Origin: Eutypa lata
Lineage: Eukaryota; Ascomycota; Sordariomycetes; Xylariales; Diatrypaceae
Assembly: GCA_022661535.1 (NCBI GenBank)
Contig: JAKULF010000011.1
Location: 558,001-622,000, forward strand
Direction: 5' to 3'
Length of the DNA stretch: 64,000 bases
Below, piece after piece: positions 47,881-58,979 of this stretch (position 1 is the stretch's first letter; each line of letters begins with the position of its first letter). Position numbers and translations under genes: made by a program. Under the pieces are notes generated by a model. That model saw nothing but the letters and a program-made list of their open reading frames with translations, ran no database searches and was not told the DNA's origin.

Positions 47881-49565
47881 CTATTGCAGGGGTTCCGAGG
47901 AGCTCGAGAGCCGGTTGAGGTGCAGGTACACGTCTGTGCCGTATCTATACAAGGGAAGAAGGTTAGAACGGAAGAAGAAAGATGAGGAAATAACAAGATA
48001 CTTTGATTGATAATGGGGAGAGGGAGAAGAGGGGCAAATAGGAAAGAAAAAAAAATAGAAAAACTCACCCTTCCATACTGATCAGCTTAAGATCGCCTCC
48101 AAAATACCTCGCGTACAGCCTCGATATGGGCAGCCCGTAGCCGAAGCCAGCCATGGGGGCCTTGAAGTCGCTCTTGTCGAAGTCCGGGTCCAGGTTAGGG
48201 GTCCGGTCGACGGTGGTGTACATGTAGGTCCAGACGAGGGGGATGGCGCTGCGGGGGATGCCGCCGCCCTCGTCGGAGATCTTGATGGTGATGTCCTCGC
48301 GGCCCTCGGCGACGATGACCTTGGTGACGGGGAACTCCTGCTTGTCCTGGCCGTGGGTCTCGACGACGGCGCGGAGGGAGTTCTTGAGGGTCTCGAAGAG
48401 CATGTGGGACAGGTGGCCGGGCACGTACATGAAGTTCAGGGCCGGGTTGCAGACGAGCTGGATGCGCGGGGCCTCGAAGAGCCCGTAGTGGTCCTCGCAC
48501 ACGAAGCGGGCGTTCTCGATGGCCTCCTGCGCCAGGTCGTGCACGTTGGTCCGCGTGCAGATGATGCCCACGTACGTCGCGTCCAGGTGGTGGCTCTGGT
48601 CCGTCAGCGCGATGTGCTGCCCGATCAGCATGCGGATCCCGATGCGCGACATGTAGAACCGGTCCAGGAACGACTGGATGTTGTTGTCGATCTGCAGCCG
48701 CTGCCGCTTGCGCTTGTACTCGAGGATGCCCTGCGCCATCGTCGTCACCACGCCGTCGTGCCGCCGCTTCACCTTGTGCAGCGTCTCCGCGAACCGCGAG
48801 TTGTACGCCTGCAGCTCCGGCGGCCAGTCCCCCGAGTCGTCCACCAGCGCGTAGTACCGCCGCGACGCCAGGCTCTTCTTCCCGTTCACCACCGCCCCCC
48901 CGGCGTTGTTACTATTGTTGTGCTGCCCCGGCGGTAACGACGCGTACTGCCCGCTCTTGATGCTCGGGTTCGGCGTCGCTTCGGATAGTATGGAACTCCT
49001 CCCGTTGTGGTGGAACTTCGTTGGGTGTAAGAGACGCTCGCGCGTGTGCTTGTCTAGATGGGGTCGTGGTAGATTGGTGATCTCCTATTTTGATTGTTCG
49101 CAACATGTGTTAGATGACTCATTCATGAGAGCTAGCTAGCTTAGGTAGCTATGTATAAACCCCTCCACCCCCCCCAAGGGAGAAGAAGACACAATGCGCC
49201 CACGAACCTCGAATGACTGCGCGTACCAGTCCTTCACCTTATTCACCGAGGGCATCTCGTTGAGCCCATCGGGCAAGCTCTGGAGCTCCTGCACCCGGTG
49301 CGCGAGGCGGATTGGGAGCTCTTCGGCGAGGAACTGGGAGGCGCGAAATAGGGTTCCTGGCGTCGGGCGGGCGAAAAGGAGTCATAAAGTTAGTCAAGGC
49401 AAGGAAAAGCGTATGGGTAGTTAGGGTATAAAGAAAGGAAATTTACACACCAACAGACGGGCGCTCGCCAAATTGGACCATCTGCCTTAAGCTCACGCCC
49501 GTTGCTGGGAAATTGGCATAATGGCCGATGGTGTCCATCAGCCTCGCTGATGCTTTCCACGACAT
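47881..49565 (-). CDS. Mitochondrial pyruvate dehydrogenase kinase family protein
   Basis: Histidine-kinase-fold protein Ser kinase (PDK/BCKDK family) of the mitochondrial matrix that inactivates the E1 subunit of the pyruvate dehydrogenase (or branched-chain) complex. Four minus-strand exons: 49451-49565, 49208-49356, 48069-49084, 47881-47944; 447 residues. The N-terminal helical bundle opens with FPATGVSLRQMVQFGERPS and FLAEELPIRLAHRV. A low-complexity, Asn/Ser-rich insertion (about residues 105-150) follows, a common fungal feature. ATPase boxes: N box ETLKNSLRAVVE, G1 box ISDEGGGIPRS, G2 region GFGYGLPISRLYARYFGG. The C-terminal YGTDVYLHLNRLSSSSEPLQ, encoded by the small last exon, is the usual family end. 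PDH versus branched-chain specificity is not settled. The stop codon sits in a readthrough-prone context. Confidence 0.95.
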
Positions 49566-51549
49566 GATGACTGACGGGGCGGGCAAGCAGGCGGGGCCGA
49601 AGCCTAGAAAAGAAACTCTTCAACACAACAACCCCCTGATGATGATGATATAGAAAATCTCTCAAGTTAAGATGTCGTAGTTTTCTCTCGCCATAGGTTG
49701 TTATAAAATCAACAACATAAAACTTTTTTCTCTTCTTTTCTTCCTTCTCGTTTCGTTTCGTTTTTATTATGTTGTTGTTTTGTCTTTCGTCTGCTTAAGA
49801 CTCGAGAGTCCTTTTTGGTAGGTATGTGGAATTGCCCCACGGTTCAATGGGTCAAGTGCCGGGCTCCAAAAGATCGGATGGCTGACGTAGTGTAATAGGT
49901 ATTAAAGCTATCAAAAAACAGTCACAGCACAACCACCACCAATCAATGCCGAGGTACGGTAGTTATCTGGATTCTCTTATAGGAGCTTGAAGTAAATACA
50001 GTAGCTCGTCATACTTCAAAAGAAATATGTTTCAAAAATAGTCGAAATTCCAACATGCACTGTATTTGAAAGAAGCAACAATGTTGAGAGAGGATGAATT
50101 TGAGTTGAACATCAATCGCATGTGCTCGCTTTCCTCTTTTCTTTTACTCTCAATAACTAGTTACTGCTACGCACATCTCATCCGGGTGGAACTACCCATG
50201 TAGTTACTTCGTACATGGACTGTTTTTCATTTAGGTAAGCTAGAAGAGCTTAAATAGAGTGTACCTGGGGCTGGTTATCTGGGGGACTGGGGACTTGACT
50301 AACACCTCCTATATCAACCGTCATTGGTTCCTGCGGCTTCTAAAAGCCCTCATAGCTTCTCTTCCATATTACCGAAAACTGCCCTCCACAGCCGAGGAGG
50401 CGCGCTTAAACTATCAGTTCCGTACTATACTCGCCAAACTAGGTACTCTCACTGATCAGTATGCAGTAATAGCTACGTTAGCTTTCTTTCCTCCCCAACA
50501 TATATTTGATCGTTTAGTGGTCACTTGACCTCGCTTGCGACGACGCTGAACATCCAATGGCAATATTGCTGGCTCGACTGTTCCTGAAAGCTCTTGCGCA
50601 TTACTGTATGTGTCTTGCGGTGTAATTATGTATACATACGTCAGCTTTGATATGCTGGTCACCTACACTGGTTATTTTTGTGTAGTATACTTCGTACATG
50701 GATAGTTATAATGCTTGCTTTTGAAAGGGGAGTCGGAGACGGACGGAAGACAACACCTCGGTTCAGTCTTTCGTACTTCGTAAGTGGGCCCCATAATACA
50801 TCCTACATACAGTTAAAAGGAGAGTACATATTTTAATCCCCAGATGTATAGTTAGTTAGATTTTCATTTCCCATATACATGAACTTTTAATGTCGTTCAG
50901 GGCTCCTACGAGGGCGATGGTCTAACTTAGAGCCTAGTAGAGTGAGTACATAGTTAACTAGCCTATGCCCCGCGAGTGTCGAATGAATAGCGCGGGTAAT
51001 CCCGCCCGGCCGAGATGCACCTCGATCACGGATGCAAACGTTGAAAATGTCGTCCGCTCAACCTTTTAGTTATACTATATCAACGTATGGATTGCGCCGT
51101 TCGTGTTTCCCATGCATTCCAGGCGGTGAAGGCTTTCAAATTATGCCAAATCTCACATGAATAACATCAATATTTATCTCTCTGAACTTTTTACTTTAGA
51201 GCCAGAGAGCTCGGGTCAAACAGACATGTCATCTATTACCAGGTGGTCCCGGGCTGGCAGCCCCAATTCCTTGGCGAGCTAGGACCCTTTTAGGGCCCTT
51301 CAACGTCGAAATGGCAGCTCCGTCGCAGTGACAACCACTTTACATCCAAATACGGAAATTGAAAAACACGATTAACAGCTTGAGCCCGTGATTGCAGTAT
51401 CGGAGTACATATTTTATGCCCTTGAGTTTTGTTATATTCGCCGCTGTCAATCCACTAAGTTACTAGATGAAATCCTACTGAGAAATCTCAAAAAAAAACA
51501 TTTGGCGTCGCGCCGGTTCTCGTGGCGTCTGTTTACTTCGGTACCTCTC
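49566..51549. other. Divergent intergenic region
   Basis: No gene supported. Promoters of the kinase (-) and coiled-coil (+) genes lie at its ends. A tRNA-like fragment is suspected at 49838-49890 but lacks a T arm. A frame of 89 codons at 50259-50528 has no recognisable features. Confidence 0.45.
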
Positions 51550-52816
51550 ATGCCAAATCTGGGCAGCCAAAGAGACCACTCACCTTCGTCGGAGATAGCG
51601 TCTCCTCCACGCACGCCACCAGATAGGAACTCTTTGGACAAGGCTCACGTTCTGCACCGCCAAAATGGTACAGCGACGCCTAGCTTTTCACCACTGGCCT
51701 CCCCATCCATGAGCCTGCCATCGTTAGGCATGTCGCCGTTCACACCATCAGGAAGGCCGGTGTCGCCGCCGTTCATGGGTTCATCTCCCTCTTCGCGCTC
51801 GAGGACACCCCAACTCAATCAAGATGACCTTCCCCTAGGCAGCAAGATTACTCTCATACAGCGTCTCACTGACCTGGCTATGAAGATCAACCAGGAAAAT
51901 CGCGACGAAGATAAGAGTTTGAACAAGCTGCATGCCATGATGGATCAGATGGAATCAGTCCTCTCAGATCACAGCCACCACCAAGATGCGGAAGTAGGAG
52001 ACTCAGGACCCTCCAAATCATCTCCGAGGGTACCCAGTGATAATGCAGTTCGGGAGCCACAAGCACCTGAGGACGCAATGCATGACGGGTCAAATCCAGT
52101 GACACCGGTCAAGCCATCCCCTTCATCCAAAGAATCGCATGAGAGCAAGGGCGAAGATCAGACTCGGTCAGAGCGTGCTACCAAAATCTCGGGGGTAGAC
52201 GCCGAGCGGATAGTGACCGAGGCACAAACTTTGTGCAAAGGGTTGGAAGCCGTCGTCGCGAACCTAAGAGCAAGGCAAGAGGAGTCAGATGCAAGGTTAC
52301 CTCCATCCTTCGATTTTGCTCCGTTCTAACAAACAACTTTAGCACATTCACGACCTGCTCATAATGCGAGCGGAGCGTGCAGCCCAACGCATCATGTACC
52401 TGGAGAAGCGGGTTCAGGAACTGTGAGTCGATCACAAGCACTACCTAACTAACTACATAGATTCGAAGCGAAGCAAAAGACAAATGAAGGTTCGCTTGAC
52501 TAACACCAAATACAGAGAAAACGAACGGAACGAGAACGAGATGGAGATCCTCAACCTGCAGTTCCAGCTCAAGGCGATCGAGGTCCAATGCCTCAGCTAC
52601 GTCCCGAAGGATGCCGACCAGGACCTGAGGGAGAGCATCTCGGCGTGGAAGACGGAATGGTCGGCCTTGAAGCGAAAGCGCTCCCGGAAGAAAGAATACG
52701 CGGGTTCGGCCACATCTGGGTCGCCCCAGAGTCACGCGAGGACGATCGGATCTCCCGGAACACCCAGCCGCAGCAGCAGACCTACGCCCAGGACACCCGG
52801 CAGCGCGGGAGGCTAG
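51550..52816 (+). CDS. Conserved fungal coiled-coil protein of unknown function, with a GC-AG intron
   Basis: Exons 51550-52290, 52343-52422 and 52516-52816, 373 residues. The N-terminal half is Ser/Pro-rich and disordered (SPSMSLPSLGMSPFTPSGRP) around a helical segment (LGSKITLIQRLTDLAMKINQ). The C-terminal half is a coiled coil (AERIVTEAQTLCKGLEAVVA, then HIHDLLIMRAERAAQRIMYL) ending in basic KRKRSRKK and a Ser/Thr/Pro tail. The first intron begins GCAAGG rather than GT; it is the only phase-0 junction that joins LRARQEESD to HIHDLLIM without a stop, and its 3' side (AACAACTTTAG) is normal. The second intron has GTGAGT and a CTAAC branch 15 bases before CAG. The start is the first ATG in the frame. 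I recall similar coiled-coil proteins in other ascomycetes but cannot name one. Confidence 0.8.
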
Positions 52817-55553
52817 CGCTAGGCCCTCGCCGAAGGGCGCGAGGCACGAAGGAAGTATTGCTTGGCATAGTGTCTGAACTATGTATGTGAGGCAGACTGA
52901 CTACTTCCTCGAGGCGCTCTTACGAATTATTCACGATCACGATCACATATGACGATACCAAGTTTTAATAGACCTATTTTGCGAGGCGGTTACCGTATAG
53001 CTGGAGTTTAAGGCGTCTCTGATTTACGGCGTCGGCATTAACTAGTTAGATACAACGGTAGGCAGGCTGGCAGGCTGGCAGACTGGAAAGGTAGAGACTA
53101 CACAAATTTGTCTTGGACCTGTAGGAATACTTCCTTGAGCCTCGGCCATGCCCGGTTATTAATGTACATGATCAGCATAATCGAGATGCAGCCACACCGT
53201 AACTGGCTTTTCTCTCACTCCAAACATTTGCGACCAGTTATGTGGTTATCTAGAAAGATGTTTTTTTTTTTTTTTTTCTAAAAAAATTGTTCTCAGATAT
53301 CCTCGTGATCGCCCAGATGTTTACTATGCGAACGAACGAACTAACTAGCTCTACTCTAAGTAAGGGCTAGAGGTTAACCACGGAAGTGCGGCATGGGGTT
53401 ACACGACACCTGGAACCGGCATTCAAGGAAGAAGGGAAAAGAAATGCGATATCCCGCGTAAAGGATGGAATCCGACGAGCCACAGTGGTACGTTTCTTAT
53501 TAGGGTCATGATGCCGTATCGAGCAAATTACTTGCAGAAGGATTCGAGATCGTCGCACATAGGGCACAGCAGGCAGGGTTGTTGTGGTTGTGGTTGTGGT
53601 TGTGCTTCTGCTTCTTGTTACTCTTTGTCACTCCTATGTATGTATGTGGTTGACAGACAGACCAGCAACCTCCTCCTTACTACACATATAATGTAGCATG
53701 ATTATCATTATTATTGACGTTTGGTAGGGTGAAGGTTGTAAGAACGATGTCATTATGCATCAGGATCTGCGAGCCTTGGCTGAAGATGTTTACGGTAGCC
53801 CCCCCCCCCAGCCGCCAGCCCGGCCAGCTTGCCGTCTGGGGTTATAATACGTACCTATGTACGTACACGATCCATCATCCTACTACTACATAGGTTTCTG
53901 CGCCGTGAACCCCGTAAATATGGAAGGGAGAAAAACGCGGGGGAGGAGCCTTTGGAGTCGACGCTAAGCCCTTTTTACGGGGGGGGGGCTCGTTGGGTCT
54001 ATGCCATGTGGGCTTCTTGGCACGTTCTTTTGGGAGTTCTGAAAGCGGTTATTAGAGGTATTGTACATGTGTAGTAGAAGAAGTCTAAGGAAGCTTAGGC
54101 GAGCTTGGTGAGCTTGGTGAGCTTCTTTTTCAGATTGGCAAAACATTAAGCTCTCGGTTTCTGACCACCATAGCCAACCGATCATCGCTTTCTCAGCTCA
54201 CCACTCAGTGAGTAAGGCTGAATTCGATATCTATCCAAATAAGTATGCATTCTGCGAGGTAACATTAACTAAGTGAGACAGCGAACGGCTAACAGGCAAA
54301 CACTGTGTAACCTACCTATGTAACTGATAACATAGCCGTCAACCACTCACTCGCCAGGCTATATGTAACTGTAACTGCCTACTTACACACACGTAGGCAT
54401 ATTCCGTTCCTATGTATGATGGAGGGAAGCCAAGATCCTATACGCCCGGCCCCGGCACATAACAAGCATTATAGAGACTCTCTTGGCGGCTTCTTGGCTT
54501 AGCTTAACAAAGAGTGTTGCTTTCGGTAGCGAAGCACACACACATCCCATCCCGTCTTCCTTCTCCCATGGCGACGACAACGTCATCTAGATTTCCACGC
54601 AGCCTGGCCAGCCCTCCCCACCATCCCCTAACCGGCAACAGATCCATTCCCCATTATTGGTCCATTAACGGGGAAGAACGCCTTATCTGTCTATGTACTG
54701 GCTTCAAAAATCATGCCTCCGGGACCGTGGCGCTGCGCGGGCAGAAATCCCCAAGAAGCGCCCGCACATCTCGCGAAATATGACGTCGACGCCTCCGATC
54801 GAGATGTGCCGCAACCGGCCAATCAACTAACTCATCCAACGGACTTCCCTGTCCGCATCCGGGTCTGGTTGGCCCTCCTGTTCACTCACATGGCCGCAGC
54901 TACCTATGTACATACATAACGTTCAAACCGCAAATCCAGTGCCATGGGCCCTCGTGGGTGAATTTAGCCTATCCGTCTAGTAGGTAAAGGCTAGATTTAG
55001 CAGATTAGCTACATGCTGCATGTGTGTATCAAAGGCTAAGGATCGACGAGGGGATCACTTACAGGTCAAAACCTAGTGTAACTATAGTATCTACCCCATG
55101 TTGTGATCCCAGCCTTGATGACACAGACCGTTGGAAGGCTCCTCGTGTACTTCTCTCGAGTAGGACAAGGAGGATTCTCTACCTGCAAGGTCTTGCTTTC
55201 CTATTCAGTACAGCATAGGTATCAGCCAGTCCCTCGTAGTGACGAGTAGAATAAGAATAGCCCGCCCTCCTCTTTTCGTCTCACTCATGCCATGTCTCAT
55301 GTTTCTCTTTCACTCCTCGCAGAGCTTTCGGTGTCTTTCACTACATCGGGTGAGACTAATGAATACATCAATTGTCTTCACCAGACGTGTCACCCTAATA
55401 CAGTTGGCCTCATCCACCTGATGATTAGAAACAATTACCTACATACCTAGACTCACTATAAGCTTCAACGGGATAAATACCTAAGCAGCAGCCGCCAAAA
55501 CAAAGACAAAAAAAAGGGAAAGAAAAAAGAAAGAAAAGAAAAGAAAAGAAAAC
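52817..55553. other. Intergenic region, 2.7 kb
   Basis: No gene seen. T17-type run near 53262, C10 near 53800, G9 near 53980, a (GTGGTT)n stretch at 53581-53602. The final 60 bases before the transporter start are an A-rich purine leader (AAAGAAAAGAAAAGAAAAGA). Confidence 0.5.
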
Positions 55554-56095
55554 ATGTCTTCCAACGAGAACGAAAAGATTCGGAAGCACTCCGAGGCCTC
55601 GGAAGCGTCGCGCGCGGAGGTGGAACGACCCACCGTCGTCGACGACGACGGCCTGGACGCAGCGACGCGGCAGCGCCTCGAGGCGACGGCGAAGCTCGAG
55701 AACCCGCTGCACGGGCTCACGGCGGCGGAGCTGGCGCAGCGCGGGGAGGCGTTCTGCGCGCGGCACGGGATCGAGGGCGCGGCGGACGTGCGGGCGTTCC
55801 GGCTGGGCGCCGTCATCGCGGGCAACATGAACAAGTACGACGCGGTGGGGGAGCTGACGGACGCGGAGAGGGGGGTGCTCGACCGCGAGCTGACCCACAA
55901 GTGGAAGAACCCGCGCATGCTGTACGCCGTCATCGTCATCTGCTCGCTGTGCGCCGCCGTCCAGGGCATGGACGAGACCGTCGTCAACGGGGCGCAGTAC
56001 TTCTACCGGAAGCAGTTTGGTATTGCGGGGGAGGTGGGTAGAGGTGAGTTTGGTTCGGTTCGGTTTAAAAGGGGTTTCGATCTGTCTCATGCGCC

Positions 56096-56141
<46 letters not shown>

Positions 56142-58168
56142 ATGGACTAATATCGTATGTTGTTCGATGACAATAGACCCGTGGCTCGTGGGCGTTACAA
56201 ATGGTAAGTTGAATACCTAATCAATTGCTATGCCGCAAATACCGTTTTGGGATTTACATGTTGGCTAATCCGAAGCGCAGCTGCTCCGTACATCTGCAGT
56301 GCTTTCTTCGGCTGCTGGGTCACCGAACCGATGAACAAGAGATTTGGTCGTCGTGGAACCGTCTTCATCTCGTGTCTCGTCTCCGCCGCCACGTGTTTCT
56401 GGCAGGTGAGCTATCCCCCTCCCCCCCTTAACTGCATCCTCGTCCTCGTCCTCGTCCTCCTTCCCCTTTTCGACCAACACCGCTACCGTACAAAGTCGAG
56501 CTAGCTAACGAAGTTGCTAACTAAATCCCAGGCCTTCACCAACACCTGGTGGCACATGTTCATCGCACGGTTCTTCCTGGGTTTCGGCATCGGCCCCAAG
56601 TCGGCCACGACGCCCATCTTCGCCGCCGAGTGCTCGCCCCCCAAGCTCCGTGGCGCCCTCGTCATGCAGTGGCAGATGTGGACCGCCTTCGGCATCATGC
56701 TGGGCTACGTCGCCGACCTAGCCTTCTACAGCGTGCCCGACGGCCGTATCGTCGGCCTGAACTGGAGGCTGATGATGGGCAGCGCCATGCTGCCGGCCGT
56801 CGTCGTGTGCTGTATTGTTTTTTTCACTCCTGAGGTAGGGGTTTTTTTTTTCCTCCTCCCTGGACGCTGTACGCACGCACGCACGCACCCCTCCTCCCAT
56901 GTCTCTTATTATTACGAAATAGGGTTAGAAAGAGATAAATATATATATATATAACTCACAGCTAACACATCCTCTACATAGTCACCCCGCTGGTACCTGA
57001 CCAAGAACCGGCACCGGGACGCGTACGCGGCGATCCGGCAGCTGCGGTACGAGCGGGTGCAGGCGGCGCGGGACCTGTTCTACATGGACACGCTGCTGCA
57101 GGCGGAGCGGGAGACGATGAACATGGGGCGCAGCAAGATCAAGGAGCTGTTCACGATCCGGCGCAACCGCAACGCGGCGCTGGCCTCGGAGATCGTCATG
57201 TTCTTCCAGCAGCTGTGCGGCGTCAACGTCATCGCCTACTACTCGACCGAGATGTTCATCCAGAGCGGCTTCGCCGAGCAGTCCGCCCTCGTCGCCTCCC
57301 TCGGCTTCGGCATCGTCAACTGGCTCTTCGCCATCCCCGGCATGTACACCATCGATACGTTCGGGCGGAGGAAGCTGCTGCTCACTACGTTCCCGGTATG
57401 TCTTTTTTTCTTTTGGTTTTTCTTTTCTTCTCTTTCTTTATTCTCCATGTTCTATCTATCGCTACCCTCTTAAGATATTTTTTACCATCTAGTTCCTGCT
57501 ACTAACCTTTCGTTTCGATTCGTAGTTGATGTCGCTGTTCATGTTCTTCACGGGCTTTAGCCACTGGATCCCCGAGGAGAGTAAGGCCCACCTTGCCTGC
57601 ATAGCGCTCGGTATATACCTATACGGCGTCGTATACTCTCCCGGAGAAGGGGTACGTCCCTCTCCCCTCAAGCATTGACTAAATACCTATCTAGGGCTCT
57701 CCAGCTAACCTAATATTAATAAAATAAAAACAGCCTGTCCCCTTCACCTACAGCGCAGAAGCCTACCCGCTCTACATACGCGCAACGGGGATGTCGCTCG
57801 CGACGGCAACGACGTGGTTCTTCAACGCGATCGTGTCGCTGACGTGGCCGACGCTCGTGTCGGCGTGGACGGCGCAGGGGGCGTTCTCGTGGTACGGGGC
57901 CTGGAACATAGCGGGCTTCGTCTGCGTGCTGCTCTTCCTGCCCGAGACCAAGGAGAAGACGCTCGAGGAGCTCGACGCCGTCTTCGACGTCCCCGTCTCC
58001 AGCCTCGTCCGCTACGGCCTCGCCGAGTTCTGGTACTTCTGGCAGCGCTACGTCTTCTTCCGCCGCGACGTGGAAGCCCCCGTCCCGCCGTCCTCGCGCG
58101 AGAACCTCGAGTACGTGCACCAGCAGTTCTCGAAGGAGCGCGAGCATGATCCTTCCGCGCGCGTCTGA
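55554..58168 (+). CDS. MFS sugar/polyol transporter
   Basis: Plasma-membrane proton-coupled sugar or polyol porter of the SP family. Seven exons: 55554-56043, 56178-56204, 56281-56405, 56532-56834, 56982-57395, 57526-57651, 57734-58168; 639 residues, twelve predicted spans. A long N-terminal cytosolic region (about 120 residues, charged, GC-rich) precedes the first span (MLYAVIVICSLCAAVQGMDE). Signatures: GRRGTVFISCLVSA, FFLGFGIGPKSATTPIFAAE, end of the first half FFTPESPRWYLTKN, FFQQLCGVNVIAYYSTEMF, DTFGRRKLLLTTFP, and the final PETKEKTLEELD. The loop PFTYSAEAYPLYIRATGMS is also family-typical. Exon 2 is only 27 bases. The first intron contains a long (TG)n run. The Gln and YYS after span 7 suggest hexose- or inositol-like substrates, but the substrate is not determined. 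Confidence 0.95.
56097..56138 (+). repeat. (TG)n microsatellite in an intron
   Basis: About 20 uninterrupted TG units on the coding strand, within the transporter's first intron (56044-56177), upstream of the 27-base exon. Confidence 0.9.
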
Positions 58169-58979
58169 TCTGGTTAGTCAGGTAGAGTGGCAGGGTCTCT
58201 CCTGAGTAACCTACTCGCTAGTGGTGAGCTTCATGTGAGGCTTCTAACTAGGTCCTGACGTTAGCCAGCCGGTTGATTCCTTGGAGGATAATTTCCTATT
58301 ACTTTCCTTTCTATCTTCTCTTGAAAATTTGATGCTATTGAAATAAAAGAAAAACAATACTAGTACAGTGTCAACTCAAATATGAGACATATGTTCATGG
58401 GTTCAATGAGGCCAATAGGATGGTCGCCACTGATCGTATTATTCGCTCCTTGTTTTTGTACGAAATGGAATACCCTGGAGATGCTTGGAATGAGCCTATT
58501 TATGTCATTTTAATGTATGGTAATAACAATCATGATACCAATTCCCCTTTATCTTCTACAGTCGATACTAGATCAACCTTGTTGTCTGGATGGCATCTAA
58601 CTGTCCTCTATATACCATATTCGTCACCTAACTAACTAACCAGTCTCAACATCCCGCCTCTGCTCAATTTCTTATCCTCAACACTATATGGCTACTCGTT
58701 AGCAATTTTCAATCTAGAGAACGAGCCCATTCATTTCTCATTAATAATAACCTTTATCAATTTAACATATTCCGTCATTCGCCCATTATTCCTTTTTGTC
58801 CCGCTCTCAGCTCATCATCATTAAACATCAGTATCATATCTCAATCTGCCAACCTTTGACTAGCCCCAAAAGCAAATCCCATCAATTTCTAGTACCTGTT
58901 CATAACCCCCTCCCCCCTCTCACCCGCGTCTTTTATCTCATAACTGGAACACTTTATATCCCCCAGGGCATCCATCTGC
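58169..58979. other. Convergent intergenic region
   Basis: Holds the 3' ends of the transporter (+) and the DUF7514 gene (-). AT-rich; no gene or repeat seen. Confidence 0.5.

Noticed and set aside
48353..48937. 194-codon + frame opposite the kinase gene
   Set aside because: Antisense shadow of GC-rich kinase exons; composition is Val/Arg/His/Leu only.
50259..50528. 89-codon frame with FRTILAKLGTLTDQYAVIAT
   Set aside because: Short, no intron signals, family or codon bias; not separable from chance.
52433..52489. Extra small exon reading FEAKQKTNE in the coiled-coil gene
   Set aside because: It would require a 26-base intron. A single 93-base intron with GTGAGT and a CTAAC branch gives QELENERNENE in phase.
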